This document shows positions 8,802 through 17,294 of a DNA stretch of 64,000 nt, one piece after another. The stretch covers positions 1-64,000 of the forward strand of contig CAWUJS010000001.1 in NCBI GenBank assembly GCA_963922705.1. Direction: 5' to 3'. Origin of the DNA: TMED27 sp963922705. GTDB taxonomy: Bacteria; Pseudomonadota; Alphaproteobacteria; Micavibrionales; Micavibrionaceae. Under the pieces are notes generated by a model, which worked only from the letters and a program-made list of their open reading frames with translations, ran no database searches and was not told where the DNA came from. The first letter of the stretch is position 1. Each line of letters opens with the position of its first letter. The position numbers and the translations under genes were made by a program.

Positions 8802-10241
8802 TCAACCGGAAAACAAAGAAGAAGCCGCAGCCTGCGTCGTTTCAAGGATAAGCCCCGGCTTAATCACAAAGCAAATAACAAACAAAACAGACAGGGTTAA
8901 GATGGCTTTGCGAGCAAAGGGAAACGCAGAATCAAAAGCATCTTCCGGCTCATCAAAAAACATCACCTTGATAATCCGTAAATAATAATAAGCCGATATG
9001 ACAGAGGTTAAAACACCAATCACGGCAAGTGTATAAAACTCCGCATCTACCGCAGCGCTAAAAACGGCAAACTTTCCGAAGAACCCTGCAAATGGTGGGA
9101 TACCCGCCATGGAAAACATTAAAATCGCCATCGCATAAGCAAGCGCAGGTGAGTGCCTTGAAAGCCCGGATAGATCAGAAATTTCTTCTAATAGGTTATT
9201 ATCTCGGCGCATATGCAAAACAACAGCAAAGACACCCGCCGTCATGATCATATAAATCAGGAGATACAGAATTACCGATGAAACGCCTGCCTCGGTACCA
9301 GTCGCAACGCCCATCAGCGCATACCCCATATTGCCAATCGAAGAATAAGCCAAAAGCCTTTTTATGTTATTTTGCGCCAAGGCAGCAAATGCACCAACAA
9401 TCATCGACGCAACGGATATAAAGTAAATAATTTGCAACCACTGATCCGATATTGCAACAAAAGGCTCAAGCAAGAGGCGCATCAGCAATCCCATCGCAGC
9501 AACTTTAGGCACCATGGCGAAAAATGCCGTAACCGACGCAGGCGCGCCTTGATAAACATCGGGTGTCCACATGTGAAACGGAACGGCTGAGACTTTAAAC
9601 GCCAACCCGGCCAAAATAAACACAAGGCCAAATGTCACGCCAACCGAAGCCATTTCGGAGCCTAAAAGAGTGGTTTCCAGGACTGCAAAATCGATAGAAC
9701 CTGTAAAACCGTAAACCAGTGAAATGCCGAATAACAATAACCCCGATGACAATGCGCCGAGGATGAAATATTTAATCCCTGCTTCGGAGCTGCGCAAAGA
9801 ATTACGGTTAAACGCCGCCAGCACGTACAGTGCCAAAGACTGTAACTCAAGGCCGATATAGAGGCTGAGGAAATTATTCGATGAGACCATGACCATCATA
9901 CCAACGGCAGACAGCAGAATAAGCACAGGATATTCAAAACGCGAAATCCCCTGTTGAATGAGATAGCGTACAGATAGTGCAATCGATGCAATAACGCCGA
10001 TTAAGATGATAATTTTTAAAATACTGGCATAAAGATCCAGCTTAAATAAACCATTCAGGCTTAACGTGCCATCTGCAGGAATATTTAATACAATGATGAT
10101 TGTTACAAATGCGGCAAGCGCACAGAACCAGCTCACCACTTTTGTGCTTTCATTGCCAAAATTAACGCCGACAATGAGAAAGCCCATCGCACAAATCGCA
10201 AGGAAAATTTCAGGCAGTAATGGAACCAAATTCAAAACCAT
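8802..10241 (-). CDS. nuoN: NADH-quinone oxidoreductase subunit N
   Basis: A membrane-arm subunit of complex I and one of three antiporter-like proton channels (479 residues, about 14 helices). The conserved region HMWTPDVYQGAP near residue 223 and the following AFFAMVPKVAA carry the key charged residues. The ATG at 10241 is chosen because it overlaps the nuoM stop as TGATG; a TTG one codon earlier is less likely. It is the last nuo gene before birA. Confidence 0.97.
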   Translation of the reverse strand: MVLNLVPLLPEIFLAICAMGFLIVGVNFGNESTKVVSWFCALAAFVTIIIVLNIPADGTLSLNGLFKLDLYASILKIIILIGVIASIALSVRYLIQQGISRFEYPVLILLSAVGMMVMVSSNNFLSLYIGLELQSLALYVLAAFNRNSLRSSEAGIKYFILGALSSGLLLFGISLVYGFTGSIDFAVLETTLLGSEMASVGVTFGLVFILAGLAFKVSAVPFHMWTPDVYQGAPASVTAFFAMVPKVAAMGLLMRLLLEPFVAISDQWLQIIYFISVASMIVGAFAALAQNNIKRLLAYSSIGNMGYALMGVATGTEAGVSSVILYLLIYMIMTAGVFAVVLHMRRDNNLLEEISDLSGLSRHSPALAYAMAILMFSMAGIPPFAGFFGKFAVFSAAVDAEFYTLAVIGVLTSVISAYYYLRIIKVMFFDEPEDAFDSAFPFARKAILTLSVLFVICFVIKPGLILETTQAAASSLFSG

Positions 10242-11794
10242 CAATGACTATCCTCGCTCTCATCTTGCCGGGCATCTTCTTTAGGCTGCGCCTCATTATG
10301 ACTTGCCGTGGCCTCCAAATGACCCTCATAAGTCTGCACAAGCTTTTCAACAGATGGCCCCGTAATACTTGTAATTGCACTGGGGAAAACACCGAAATAT
10401 ATGACCAGAGCCACCAATGGCGTTAAAAGCCAAAACTCACGGCGGTTCAAATCAGGCATGCTTGCTGCGTCAGAATGTTCGGTTGGACCGAAAATGACCT
10501 TACGATAAAGAACCAGCATATAGGCGGCTCCTAAAACGAGGCCGCTGGCTGCTAAAAACCCAATCAGTGTATTAACTTTGAAGGCAGCAAGCAGCACGAG
10601 GAATTCACCGACAAAGCCGCTTGTCCCCGGCAGACCGACTGAACCCAGCATAAAAATCATAAATACGGTTGCATATTTGGGCATATTTTTAACAATTCCG
10701 CCATAACGCTCAATCTCGCGCGTATGCAGGCGATCATAAACAACACCGACACACAGGAAAAGCGCACCGGAGATCAAACCGTGGGACAGCATTTGAAAGA
10801 TAGCCCCTTCAACGCCCTCAACCGTTGCCGTAAAAATACCGAGCGTCACATACCCCATATGCGCCACAGAAGAATAGGCAATCAATTTTTTCATATCACT
10901 CTGCACCAGTGCCACAAGAGAGGTATAAATAATCGCAATAACAGACAACCAAAACACGAAATCAGTAAAGAACGCGGTCGCATCCGGGAACATCGGCAAA
11001 GAGAAGCGCAAGAAACCATAGCCGCCCATCTTCAGCAGAACCCCTGCCAAAATCACTGAACCGGCAGTGGGCGCTTCTACGTGTGCATCGGGGAGCCATG
11101 TATGGACAGGCCACATTGGCATTTTCACCGCGAAACTCGCGAAAAACGCAATCCAGAGCCATTTTTGCAACGCAGGATCAACGGGGTTCGCCATCAAGGT
11201 TGGGATATCCGTTGACCCGGCTTGCGCGTATAAAGTCAGCATCGCCACCAACATTAAAACCGAACCCAGCAACGTATATAAAAAGAATTTATACGATGCG
11301 TATACCCGGCGCGCACCGCCCCAGATCCCGATAATCAGGAACATAGGGATCAAAACACCTTCGAAAAACGCATAAAACAAAATCGTATCAAGCGCGCAGA
11401 AAGTCCCGATCATGAAACTTTCCAGCACAAGAAAAGCCACCATAAACTCCTTCACACGCGTTTGAATTGAATCCCATGCGGAGACAATACAAATCGGCGT
11501 CAGGAATGCCGCGAGCAAAATAAACAGAACCGAGATCCCATCCACACCCATATGGTAATTAATGCCAAATCCTTTGAGCCATGAACTATGTTCAACAAAT
11601 TGAAAACCGGGATCAACGGGCTGAAATTGCAACACCATATAAACAGCAAAAGCCAGCGTAAATAAAGATGTATAAAGCGCCATGAATTTTGAATTTCTGG
11701 CAACCTCATGCTCATCACCGCGAATCAGTAAAATGATTAGCGCCCCGGCAACGGGCAAAAATGTCATTACAGATAAAAGTGAAAATTCAGTCAT
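10241..11794 (-). CDS. nuoM: NADH-quinone oxidoreductase subunit M
   Basis: A 517-residue proton-channel subunit of the complex I membrane arm. It shows the typical MGVDGISVLFILL segment near residue 75, the conserved Glu-containing helix FYAFFEGVLIPMFLIIGIWGG near residue 145, and the WLPDAHVEAPTAGSVILAG block near residue 230-250 with its channel lysines. The C-terminal 25 residues are a hydrophilic tail rich in Glu, Asp and His. The ATG overlaps the nuoL stop by four bases (ATGA). Confidence 0.98.
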   Translation of the reverse strand: MTEFSLLSVMTFLPVAGALIILLIRGDEHEVARNSKFMALYTSLFTLAFAVYMVLQFQPVDPGFQFVEHSSWLKGFGINYHMGVDGISVLFILLAAFLTPICIVSAWDSIQTRVKEFMVAFLVLESFMIGTFCALDTILFYAFFEGVLIPMFLIIGIWGGARRVYASYKFFLYTLLGSVLMLVAMLTLYAQAGSTDIPTLMANPVDPALQKWLWIAFFASFAVKMPMWPVHTWLPDAHVEAPTAGSVILAGVLLKMGGYGFLRFSLPMFPDATAFFTDFVFWLSVIAIIYTSLVALVQSDMKKLIAYSSVAHMGYVTLGIFTATVEGVEGAIFQMLSHGLISGALFLCVGVVYDRLHTREIERYGGIVKNMPKYATVFMIFMLGSVGLPGTSGFVGEFLVLLAAFKVNTLIGFLAASGLVLGAAYMLVLYRKVIFGPTEHSDAASMPDLNRREFWLLTPLVALVIYFGVFPSAITSITGPSVEKLVQTYEGHLEATASHNEAQPKEDARQDESEDSH

Positions 11795-13857
11795 CCTGTC
11801 ACTCCACCTTTAAAAAAGAACCATGATAAAATCGCAATCACCGCCAAGATCATCAGGAATGCATAATGGTAAATAAAGCCCGTTTGAACGCGGCTTAAAT
11901 AGCCTGCCAGTTTTTGTGAGATGCGCGCGGTACCATCGGGGCCAAAACGGTCAATCGTTTTTTGATCGCCAAAGACCCAAAATATACGTCCCAAACGCCA
12001 TGCATTTTGTGTGAAGACTTTATCGTAAATCTCATCAAAGAAATATTTGTTGAACGATAATATATGCAACCACGCAAATGTATTTTTGGTCTTTTCCGGC
12101 AAACCCGGAAACTTGATATAGGCCAGCCATGCACCGAAAATCCCAAGCAAGCCCATGACTAAGGGGAGCTTTTTGACCCATTTCGGGACATGATGACCTG
12201 CCTCGACCGTGTCATTTTCAGGTTTCACGAAAAGCGATTCTTGCCAGAATGCCTCTTTAGCCCATATTGTCTCTTCTACGTGATGTGCATCATCATGCCC
12301 TTCCTCATCATGTTTTTCAACGTACTGATCTGTCACTTCTTCAACATGATGCCCTTTTGCATGATCATCATGATGCGCGGAAGATCCCACAAAGCTCTGA
12401 TAAAAAACAAATCCAGCCAAAATAGCGCCTGTCGCAAGAACCATCAACGGCGCGAGCATGACCCCAGGGCTTTCATGCACATGGCTCATAACTTTTTCAG
12501 ATGCGCGGGGCTTGCCATGGAATGTCATGAAAATAAGGCGGAAAGAATAAAACGCCGTCATCAGCGCCGCAGCAATCCCCATCCAATAGGCATAATGCCC
12601 CCAGGCAGATTGGTCCGCCCATGCTGCTTCCAAAACCATATCCTTGGAGTAAAAACCAGCAAATGGTGGAATACCAGCCAGCGCCAGTGAACCGATCCAC
12701 ATCAGCACATATGTGACAGGGACAAGCTTGAAAATACCGCCCATTTTGCGCATATCCTGCTCATCCGAGAGTGCATGAATGACCGAACCTGCACCGAGGA
12801 AAAGCAGCGCCTTAAAGAAAGCATGCGTCATCAAATGAAACATCGCTGCGCCATACGCCGATACGCCAAGCGCAAAAAACATATAGCCAAGCTGGCTCAT
12901 CGTGGAAAACGCAATGACCCGCTTGATATCAAATTGCGTCAAGCCAATCGTTGCGGCGACAAAGGCTGTTGTAGCGCCGACAATCGCTACAACCTGCAAT
13001 GCATCCGGTGCAAATTCATATAAAGGGGACATACGCGCCACCAAAAACACCCCGGCGGTCACCATCGTTGCCGCGTGAATCAGCGCAGAAACAGGCGTTG
13101 GCCCTTCCATCGCATCGGGAAGCCAAGTATGCAGTCCAAGCTGCGCCGATTTCCCAATTGCACCAACAAATAACAGCAGACCAATCAAGGTCATCGCATG
13201 CACATCATGACCAAGGAAATTATACACAAGCTCTGCTTTTTCCGGCACAGCAGCAAAGATTTCGTCAAACTGAATGGTGCCAAACACAACAAAAATCGCC
13301 ATAATCCCCAGCGCAAAGCCAAAATCACCAACACGGTTCACGATGAACGCCTTTTGCGCCGCTGCATTCGCCGAATGTTTATGGTTCCAAAACCCGATTA
13401 GCAAATAAGAGGCGAGGCCTACGCCCTCCCAGCCGAAGAAAAGCTGAAGGAGGTTATCTGCCGTCACAAGCATTAACATCGCAAAGGTAAAGAGCGATAG
13501 ATAGGCCATGAACCGCCCACGCGCATTATCATGGCTCATATACCCGACTGAATAGACATGCACACAAGCCGAAACAATATTAATCACACACATCATTACA
13601 ACTGAAAGCGTGTCAATCCGCAAAGCCCAGCTAACATTGAAATCACCGGATACAACCCATGGCATGAGCGTTGTCGTATAAGCCTGCCCGCCAGAAGCTC
13701 CCAGGGCGACATCCATAAACAAACCGATAGAGGCAAAAGCAGCCACAATCACAGCAGAACATGTCACAAGCTGACACATACGTGCACCGATTTGCTTCCC
13801 AAACAACCCGGCAATTAGAAAAGCGCAAAGCGGTAAAAAGACAGCCAATAATTCCAT
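11791..13857 (-). CDS. nuoL: NADH-quinone oxidoreductase subunit L
   Basis: A 688-residue antiporter-like subunit at the distal end of the membrane arm. The conserved FFGWEGVGLASYLLIGFW block is near residue 137, HTWLPDAMEGPTPVSALIHAATMVTAG near 245-270, and the long C-terminal lateral helix region precedes the final transmembrane helix. Residues about 485-530 form a hydrophilic loop unusually rich in His (HHDDHAKGHH... and HDEEGHDDAHH), which could bind metal; such His-rich loops occur in several alphaproteobacterial NuoL proteins. It overlaps nuoM by 4 bases. Confidence 0.98.
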   Translation of the reverse strand: MELLAVFLPLCAFLIAGLFGKQIGARMCQLVTCSAVIVAAFASIGLFMDVALGASGGQAYTTTLMPWVVSGDFNVSWALRIDTLSVVMMCVINIVSACVHVYSVGYMSHDNARGRFMAYLSLFTFAMLMLVTADNLLQLFFGWEGVGLASYLLIGFWNHKHSANAAAQKAFIVNRVGDFGFALGIMAIFVVFGTIQFDEIFAAVPEKAELVYNFLGHDVHAMTLIGLLLFVGAIGKSAQLGLHTWLPDAMEGPTPVSALIHAATMVTAGVFLVARMSPLYEFAPDALQVVAIVGATTAFVAATIGLTQFDIKRVIAFSTMSQLGYMFFALGVSAYGAAMFHLMTHAFFKALLFLGAGSVIHALSDEQDMRKMGGIFKLVPVTYVLMWIGSLALAGIPPFAGFYSKDMVLEAAWADQSAWGHYAYWMGIAAALMTAFYSFRLIFMTFHGKPRASEKVMSHVHESPGVMLAPLMVLATGAILAGFVFYQSFVGSSAHHDDHAKGHHVEEVTDQYVEKHDEEGHDDAHHVEETIWAKEAFWQESLFVKPENDTVEAGHHVPKWVKKLPLVMGLLGIFGAWLAYIKFPGLPEKTKNTFAWLHILSFNKYFFDEIYDKVFTQNAWRLGRIFWVFGDQKTIDRFGPDGTARISQKLAGYLSRVQTGFIYHYAFLMILAVIAILSWFFFKGGVTG

Positions 13858-13864
13858 TGATCCC

Positions 13865-14176
13865 CTACCCCTTTAAATCCGCGATTTGTTCAACTTCGAT
13901 TGTGCCTTTATTCCGGAAAAACACAACCAGGATTGCAAGACCAATTGCCGCTTCTGCTGCGGCTACGGTCAGGATAAACATCGTAAAGACCTGCCCAACC
14001 AAATCACCGAGATACGCAGAAAACGCCACAAAATTGATATTCACCGCGAGCAACATTAGCTCAACACACATGAGAATCACGATAACATTCTTGCGGTTTA
14101 AAAACATGCCAAACACGCCAAGCGTAAAGAGAATACCCGCCAAAGTTAGATAATGCGCTATACCAATTTCCAGCAT
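13865..14176 (-). CDS. nuoK: NADH-quinone oxidoreductase subunit K
   Basis: A 103-residue subunit with three transmembrane helices. The buried glutamates in helices 2 and 3 (VELMLLAVN and AAAEAAIGLA) that belong to the proton path are present. The start directly abuts the nuoJ stop. Confidence 0.98.
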   Translation of the reverse strand: MLEIGIAHYLTLAGILFTLGVFGMFLNRKNVIVILMCVELMLLAVNINFVAFSAYLGDLVGQVFTMFILTVAAAEAAIGLAILVVFFRNKGTIEVEQIADLKG

Positions 14177-14785
14177 CTAAACCCCCGTTCCCGGTGTGAT
14201 TTTCTGAAGTTCCAGCACATCCTCTGGTTGACGCGCATGCTGCTCTCCGACTTTTTGCCTTAAAACGCCGGGACGGCGACGGTGCGTTAAAACGATTGCG
14301 CCAACCATCGCGACAAATAAAATCAGCCCTGCGCCTTGAAAAGCCAGCACGTAATCTGTGTAAAGAACGCGCCCAAGCGCTTCTGAGTTCGTCACCCCTT
14401 CTGGTGTAGGAGACCCCAAATGCGCAATCTGCTCCGCATCCAAATCCCATGAACCGAATACAAAAACAAGCTCAAACAATAAAACCGCGCCAATAATCAG
14501 CCCTATCGGCACGTATTGCATCGCGCCTTTGCGCAAATCGGCAAAGGAAATATCGAGCATCATCACAACGAATAAAAACAGGACGGCAACCGCGCCCACA
14601 TAAACGATCACCATGATCATACCAACGAATTCAGCGCCCAGCATAATGAACAAGCCTGCTGAATTAAAAAACGCCAGAATCAGGAATAAAACGGAATGAA
14701 CGGGGTTCTTCGCAGTGATCACTAACACAGCAGAAAGCACCAGAATGCCTGCAAAAAGATAAAATGCTAATGCTGAAATGATCAT
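14177..14785 (-). CDS. nuoJ: NADH-quinone oxidoreductase subunit J
   Basis: A 202-residue membrane subunit with five transmembrane helices. The ILAFFNSAGLFIMLGAEFVG stretch and the following VIVYVGAVAVLFLFVVMMLD helix (containing the pi-bulge/rotating helix of complex I) are clear at residues 36-78. The hydrophilic C-terminus is of normal length. A 103-base spacer separates it from nuoI, the longest gap inside nuoG-N. Confidence 0.97.
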   Translation of the reverse strand: MIISALAFYLFAGILVLSAVLVITAKNPVHSVLFLILAFFNSAGLFIMLGAEFVGMIMVIVYVGAVAVLFLFVVMMLDISFADLRKGAMQYVPIGLIIGAVLLFELVFVFGSWDLDAEQIAHLGSPTPEGVTNSEALGRVLYTDYVLAFQGAGLILFVAMVGAIVLTHRRRPGVLRQKVGEQHARQPEDVLELQKITPGTGV

Positions 14786-14888
14786 GAATTAAAGAGCTCT
14801 TTTTCTTTTCGTTCTAATCCTTTACCCACGGATTCGCAAGAGAGGAAATCGAAAAAAGGCGATGTTCTTATGGATTGTTTGAAAAGCA

Positions 14889-15371
14889 CTAACGGTATGG
14901 CGAGTCTGCTAATAAATTAGCAGCGATCTGCGCTTCCCATCGGTCGCCGTTGGCTAACAAGCGATCCTTATTGTAAAATAATTCTTCGCGTGTTTCGGTT
15001 GCAAATTCAAAATTCGGCCCTTCAACAATCGCATCCACGGGGCAGGCTTCTTCACACAGACCGCAATAAATGCATTTGGTCATATCAATATCATAGCGAG
15101 TCGTTCTGCGCGATCCATCTTCGCGCGGTTCGGCCTCAATCGTGATTGCCAGCGCAGGACAAATTGCTTCACACAACTTACAAGCGATACAGCGCTCCTC
15201 ACCGTTAGGGTAGCGGCGCAGCGCATGTTCCCCGCGAAAGCGCGGCGATAAAGGCCCTTTCTCATAGGGGTAGTTAATCGTCACACGCGGGACAAAAAAC
15301 ATATATTTGAGCGTTAAAAGAAACCCTTTAACAATCTCAACCAATAAAAATGAATTTAAAAATTTGTTCAT
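14889..15371 (-). CDS. nuoI: NADH-quinone oxidoreductase subunit I
   Basis: This 160-residue ferredoxin-like subunit of the peripheral arm carries clusters N6a and N6b. Two CxxCxxCxxxCP sets are visible: CIACKLCEAICP and CIYCGLCEEACP, plus the conserved YPYEKGPLSPRFRGEHALRRY segment. The ATG at 15371 gives the usual N-terminus MNKFLNS; an upstream TTG at 15389, which overlaps the nuoH stop, would add six residues and is less likely. Confidence 0.97.
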   Translation of the reverse strand: MNKFLNSFLLVEIVKGFLLTLKYMFFVPRVTINYPYEKGPLSPRFRGEHALRRYPNGEERCIACKLCEAICPALAITIEAEPREDGSRRTTRYDIDMTKCIYCGLCEEACPVDAIVEGPNFEFATETREELFYNKDRLLANGDRWEAQIAANLLADSPYR

Positions 15372-15385
15372 TTCCAAAATTCCAA

Positions 15386-16396
15386 TCAAGGTAACGCATC
15401 AAACGTCATCAAAAGACCCGCAGTTAAAACAACCCAGAAGAGCGTGAGCGGCAAGAAAACTTTCCACCCCAAACGCATCAATTGATCATACCGGAAACGG
15501 GGCAAAGTTGCACGCGCCCATAAAAACACAAACATCACCAGCATGGTTTTCAGGGCAAACCATATGATCCCCGGTACAAATGATAATGCCTCTATCCCAA
15601 ATGGCGGCAACCATCCGCCAAGGAACAGAATATTCGTCATCGCCGACATTAAAATCATCGCCGAATATTCACCAAGGAAGAACAGCGCAAAGGTCATCGC
15701 GGAATATTCGACCATAAACCCACCAGTAATCTCCGATTCGCCCTCCGGTAGATCAAAGGGCGCACGATTTGTTTCCGCCAGAATAGAAATCAGGAACACA
15801 ATAAACATCGGAAAGAGCAGGATTTGCATCCATAAAGGCCGTTCGGCCAAGACTATTTCCTGTAAATTAAGGCTGCCCGTACAGAGCAAAACACAAACGA
15901 TAATCAACCCCATCGAGACTTCGTAAGAGACCATTTGCGATGCAGAACGAAGCCCTCCCAAGAAAGCGTAGCGCGAATTCGATGCCCATCCCGCCATAAT
16001 CACGCCGTAAACAGTCATGGAGGAGACCGCAAAAAGATAGAGAATGCCGACATTCACATTCGCAAGCACCCAATCTTTGTCGAACGGAATCACCGCCCAT
16101 GCAATTAATGACAAGGCAAAAAGCATCATCGGCGCTATCACAAAAACGGGGCCATTGGCCTGCGATGGGATGATTGTCTCTTTGGAAAAAAGCTTAATCC
16201 CGTCCGCGATAGGCTGAAGCAAACCAAAAGGCCCAACTGTCATCGGCCCCTGACGGCGCTGCATAGCGCCCATCACTTTACGCTCGGCATACGTGTAATA
16301 AGCAACCGCCATTAAAACACCAACCGTCACAACCAAAATCATGGCGACTTTAAAAATCGTCCAGTCAATTGCGAATATGCCTGTTAATTCGATCAC
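15386..16396 (-). CDS. nuoH: NADH-quinone oxidoreductase subunit H
   Basis: A 336-residue membrane subunit at the junction with the peripheral arm that contributes to the quinone chamber. It shows YAERKVMGAMQRRQGPMTVGPFGLLQPIADGIKLF-type sequence near residues 32-70 and the conserved ETNRAPFDLPEGESE motif near residue 208-222. The start is GTG at 16396, which overlaps the stop of the upstream pyrophosphohydrolase-like gene as GTGA, so translation of the two is probably coupled. Confidence 0.98.
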   Translation of the reverse strand: MIELTGIFAIDWTIFKVAMILVVTVGVLMAVAYYTYAERKVMGAMQRRQGPMTVGPFGLLQPIADGIKLFSKETIIPSQANGPVFVIAPMMLFALSLIAWAVIPFDKDWVLANVNVGILYLFAVSSMTVYGVIMAGWASNSRYAFLGGLRSASQMVSYEVSMGLIIVCVLLCTGSLNLQEIVLAERPLWMQILLFPMFIVFLISILAETNRAPFDLPEGESEITGGFMVEYSAMTFALFFLGEYSAMILMSAMTNILFLGGWLPPFGIEALSFVPGIIWFALKTMLVMFVFLWARATLPRFRYDQLMRLGWKVFLPLTLFWVVLTAGLLMTFDALP

Positions 16397-16797
16397 GCCG
16401 CCTTATCCTTATTATTAATAAATTGCGCAATATCAGGTTTGAAATAATTCGGCCCCTTCAGGATTTTGCCATCTTCCTCACGCACAATCGGCTTACCATC
16501 CGCGCCAAGCTTGCTCATATTCGAACGCTGAACTTCTTCAAATGCAGCCATCTTAACATCATGCAAACCAAAGGAAAGATAAGCCCCATCAAGCACATAT
16601 TGAATATCAGTTAAAGCATCCAGCACCTCGACCAGATCGCCGGCATCAAGCGCCTCTTTCAGCTCCTCAACTTCTTCTGCTAAAAGATTGATCCGCAAGG
16701 CATTTGTTTTATCATCCGAAATATCAGGCGCATCTTTAACAGGAAGCCCATAGGTTTCATGAAAAATCCGCACTTGCTCTAATGTTGTTTTCGTCAT
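16393..16797 (-). CDS. MazG/PRA-PH-like nucleoside triphosphate pyrophosphohydrolase
   Basis: A 134-residue all-alpha protein. Residues about 36-75 contain LLAEEVEELKEALDAGDLVEVLDALTDIQYV, which matches the EExxE...ExxD metal-binding pattern of the MazG/phosphoribosyl-ATP pyrophosphohydrolase superfamily. The C-terminal region (EVQRSNMSKLGADGKPIVREEDGKILKGPNYFKPDI) is typical of a PRA-PH-like subgroup often annotated as 'nucleoside triphosphate pyrophosphohydrolase family'. It probably hydrolyses a nucleotide to the monophosphate and pyrophosphate; the substrate is unknown. It is embedded in the nuo operon with 4-base overlaps to the small gene upstream (ATGA) and to nuoH downstream (GTGA). 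It is not hisE itself judging by the C-terminal sequence. Confidence 0.82.
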   Translation of the reverse strand: MTKTTLEQVRIFHETYGLPVKDAPDISDDKTNALRINLLAEEVEELKEALDAGDLVEVLDALTDIQYVLDGAYLSFGLHDVKMAAFEEVQRSNMSKLGADGKPIVREEDGKILKGPNYFKPDIAQFINNKDKAA

Positions 16798-16976
16798 TTT
16801 GCATCCCCTTTGTAATGAAAAAACAATGTCGTAGAAACTTCATCGATTTCCGTATGCAGCTTCTCAATGTCACCGCGCAATCCCTTCACAACAAATTCCA
16901 TTTTTTCCAAACGTGCAGAGGCCTCTATGCATGTATCAATAACCTGCCCCAACTTTTTCTTATCTATTTTCGCCAT
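16794..16976 (-). CDS. Small coiled-coil protein, paralog 2
   Basis: A 60-residue protein starting at ATG 16976 (a GTG one codon earlier is possible) with GGGA upstream. It is nearly all predicted helix with a heptad-like pattern (LGQVIDTCIEASARLEKMEFVVKGL) and ends in EVSTTLFFHYKGDAK. It is clearly homologous to the 55-residue protein encoded just upstream at 17086-17253: both share IDxCIExSA, EFVVKG/EIVFKG, TEIDEVST/TEIDEIST and LFFHYK. The stop overlaps the start of the pyrophosphohydrolase-like gene (ATGA). I do not recognise a family. Confidence 0.72.
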   Translation of the reverse strand: MAKIDKKKLGQVIDTCIEASARLEKMEFVVKGLRGDIEKLHTEIDEVSTTLFFHYKGDAK

Positions 16977-16993
16977 CACTCATTTCCCTTTTT

Positions 16994-17071
16994 GTCATTG
17001 CGAGGAAGGCCAAAGGCCTGACACGGCAATCCTTCCACATGTTCAGATTGCTTCGCTTCGCTCGCAATGAC
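16994..17071. repeat. Palindromic GTCATTGCGAGG...CGCAATGAC element
   Basis: A 78-base imperfect palindrome with ends GTCATTGCGAG and CTCGCAATGAC, separating the two paralogous small genes. The same end sequences flank the element at 37720-37781. Internal blocks (GGCAATCC, GATTGCTTCG) match widespread dispersed repeats of this type. It is noncoding here. Confidence 0.8.
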
Positions 17072-17085
17072 AATATAATTTATAT

Positions 17086-17253
17086 TCACTTCTCATTTCC
17101 CGGTTTATAATGAAAAAATAGCTGCGTAGAAATTTCATCGATCTCTGTGCGGATTTCATTGGAAACGCCTTTAAAGACAATCTCTGCACGCTCTACTTTC
17201 GCAGAAAGCTCTATACATTTATCAATGATTTCACCCAGTTCTTCTTTTTTCAC
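17086..17253 (-). CDS. Small coiled-coil protein, paralog 1
   Basis: A 55-residue reading frame with a GTG start at 17253 and a TGA stop at 17086-17088. The translation begins MKKEELGEIIDKCIELSA and ends FFHYKPGNEK. It aligns along its whole length with the next gene downstream (16794-16976), which supports it as a real gene despite its size and GTG start; the downstream copy has an extra pair of residues before TEIDE. It lies between nuoG (stop at 17295) and the palindromic element. The function is unknown; a small helical, probably dimerising cytoplasmic protein is likely. Confidence 0.72.
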   Translation of the reverse strand: MKKEELGEIIDKCIELSAKVERAEIVFKGVSNEIRTEIDEISTQLFFHYKPGNEK

Positions 17254-17294
17254 CTTTAAAAACCTTCCAACATTCTAATCATACAATATTCCAA

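Noticed and set aside
12190..12690. Plus-strand 166-codon frame, rich in Met, Cys, Phe and His
   Set aside because: It is antisense to the His-rich loop and neighbouring helices of nuoL and looks like the mirror of CAT/CAC codons, not a protein.
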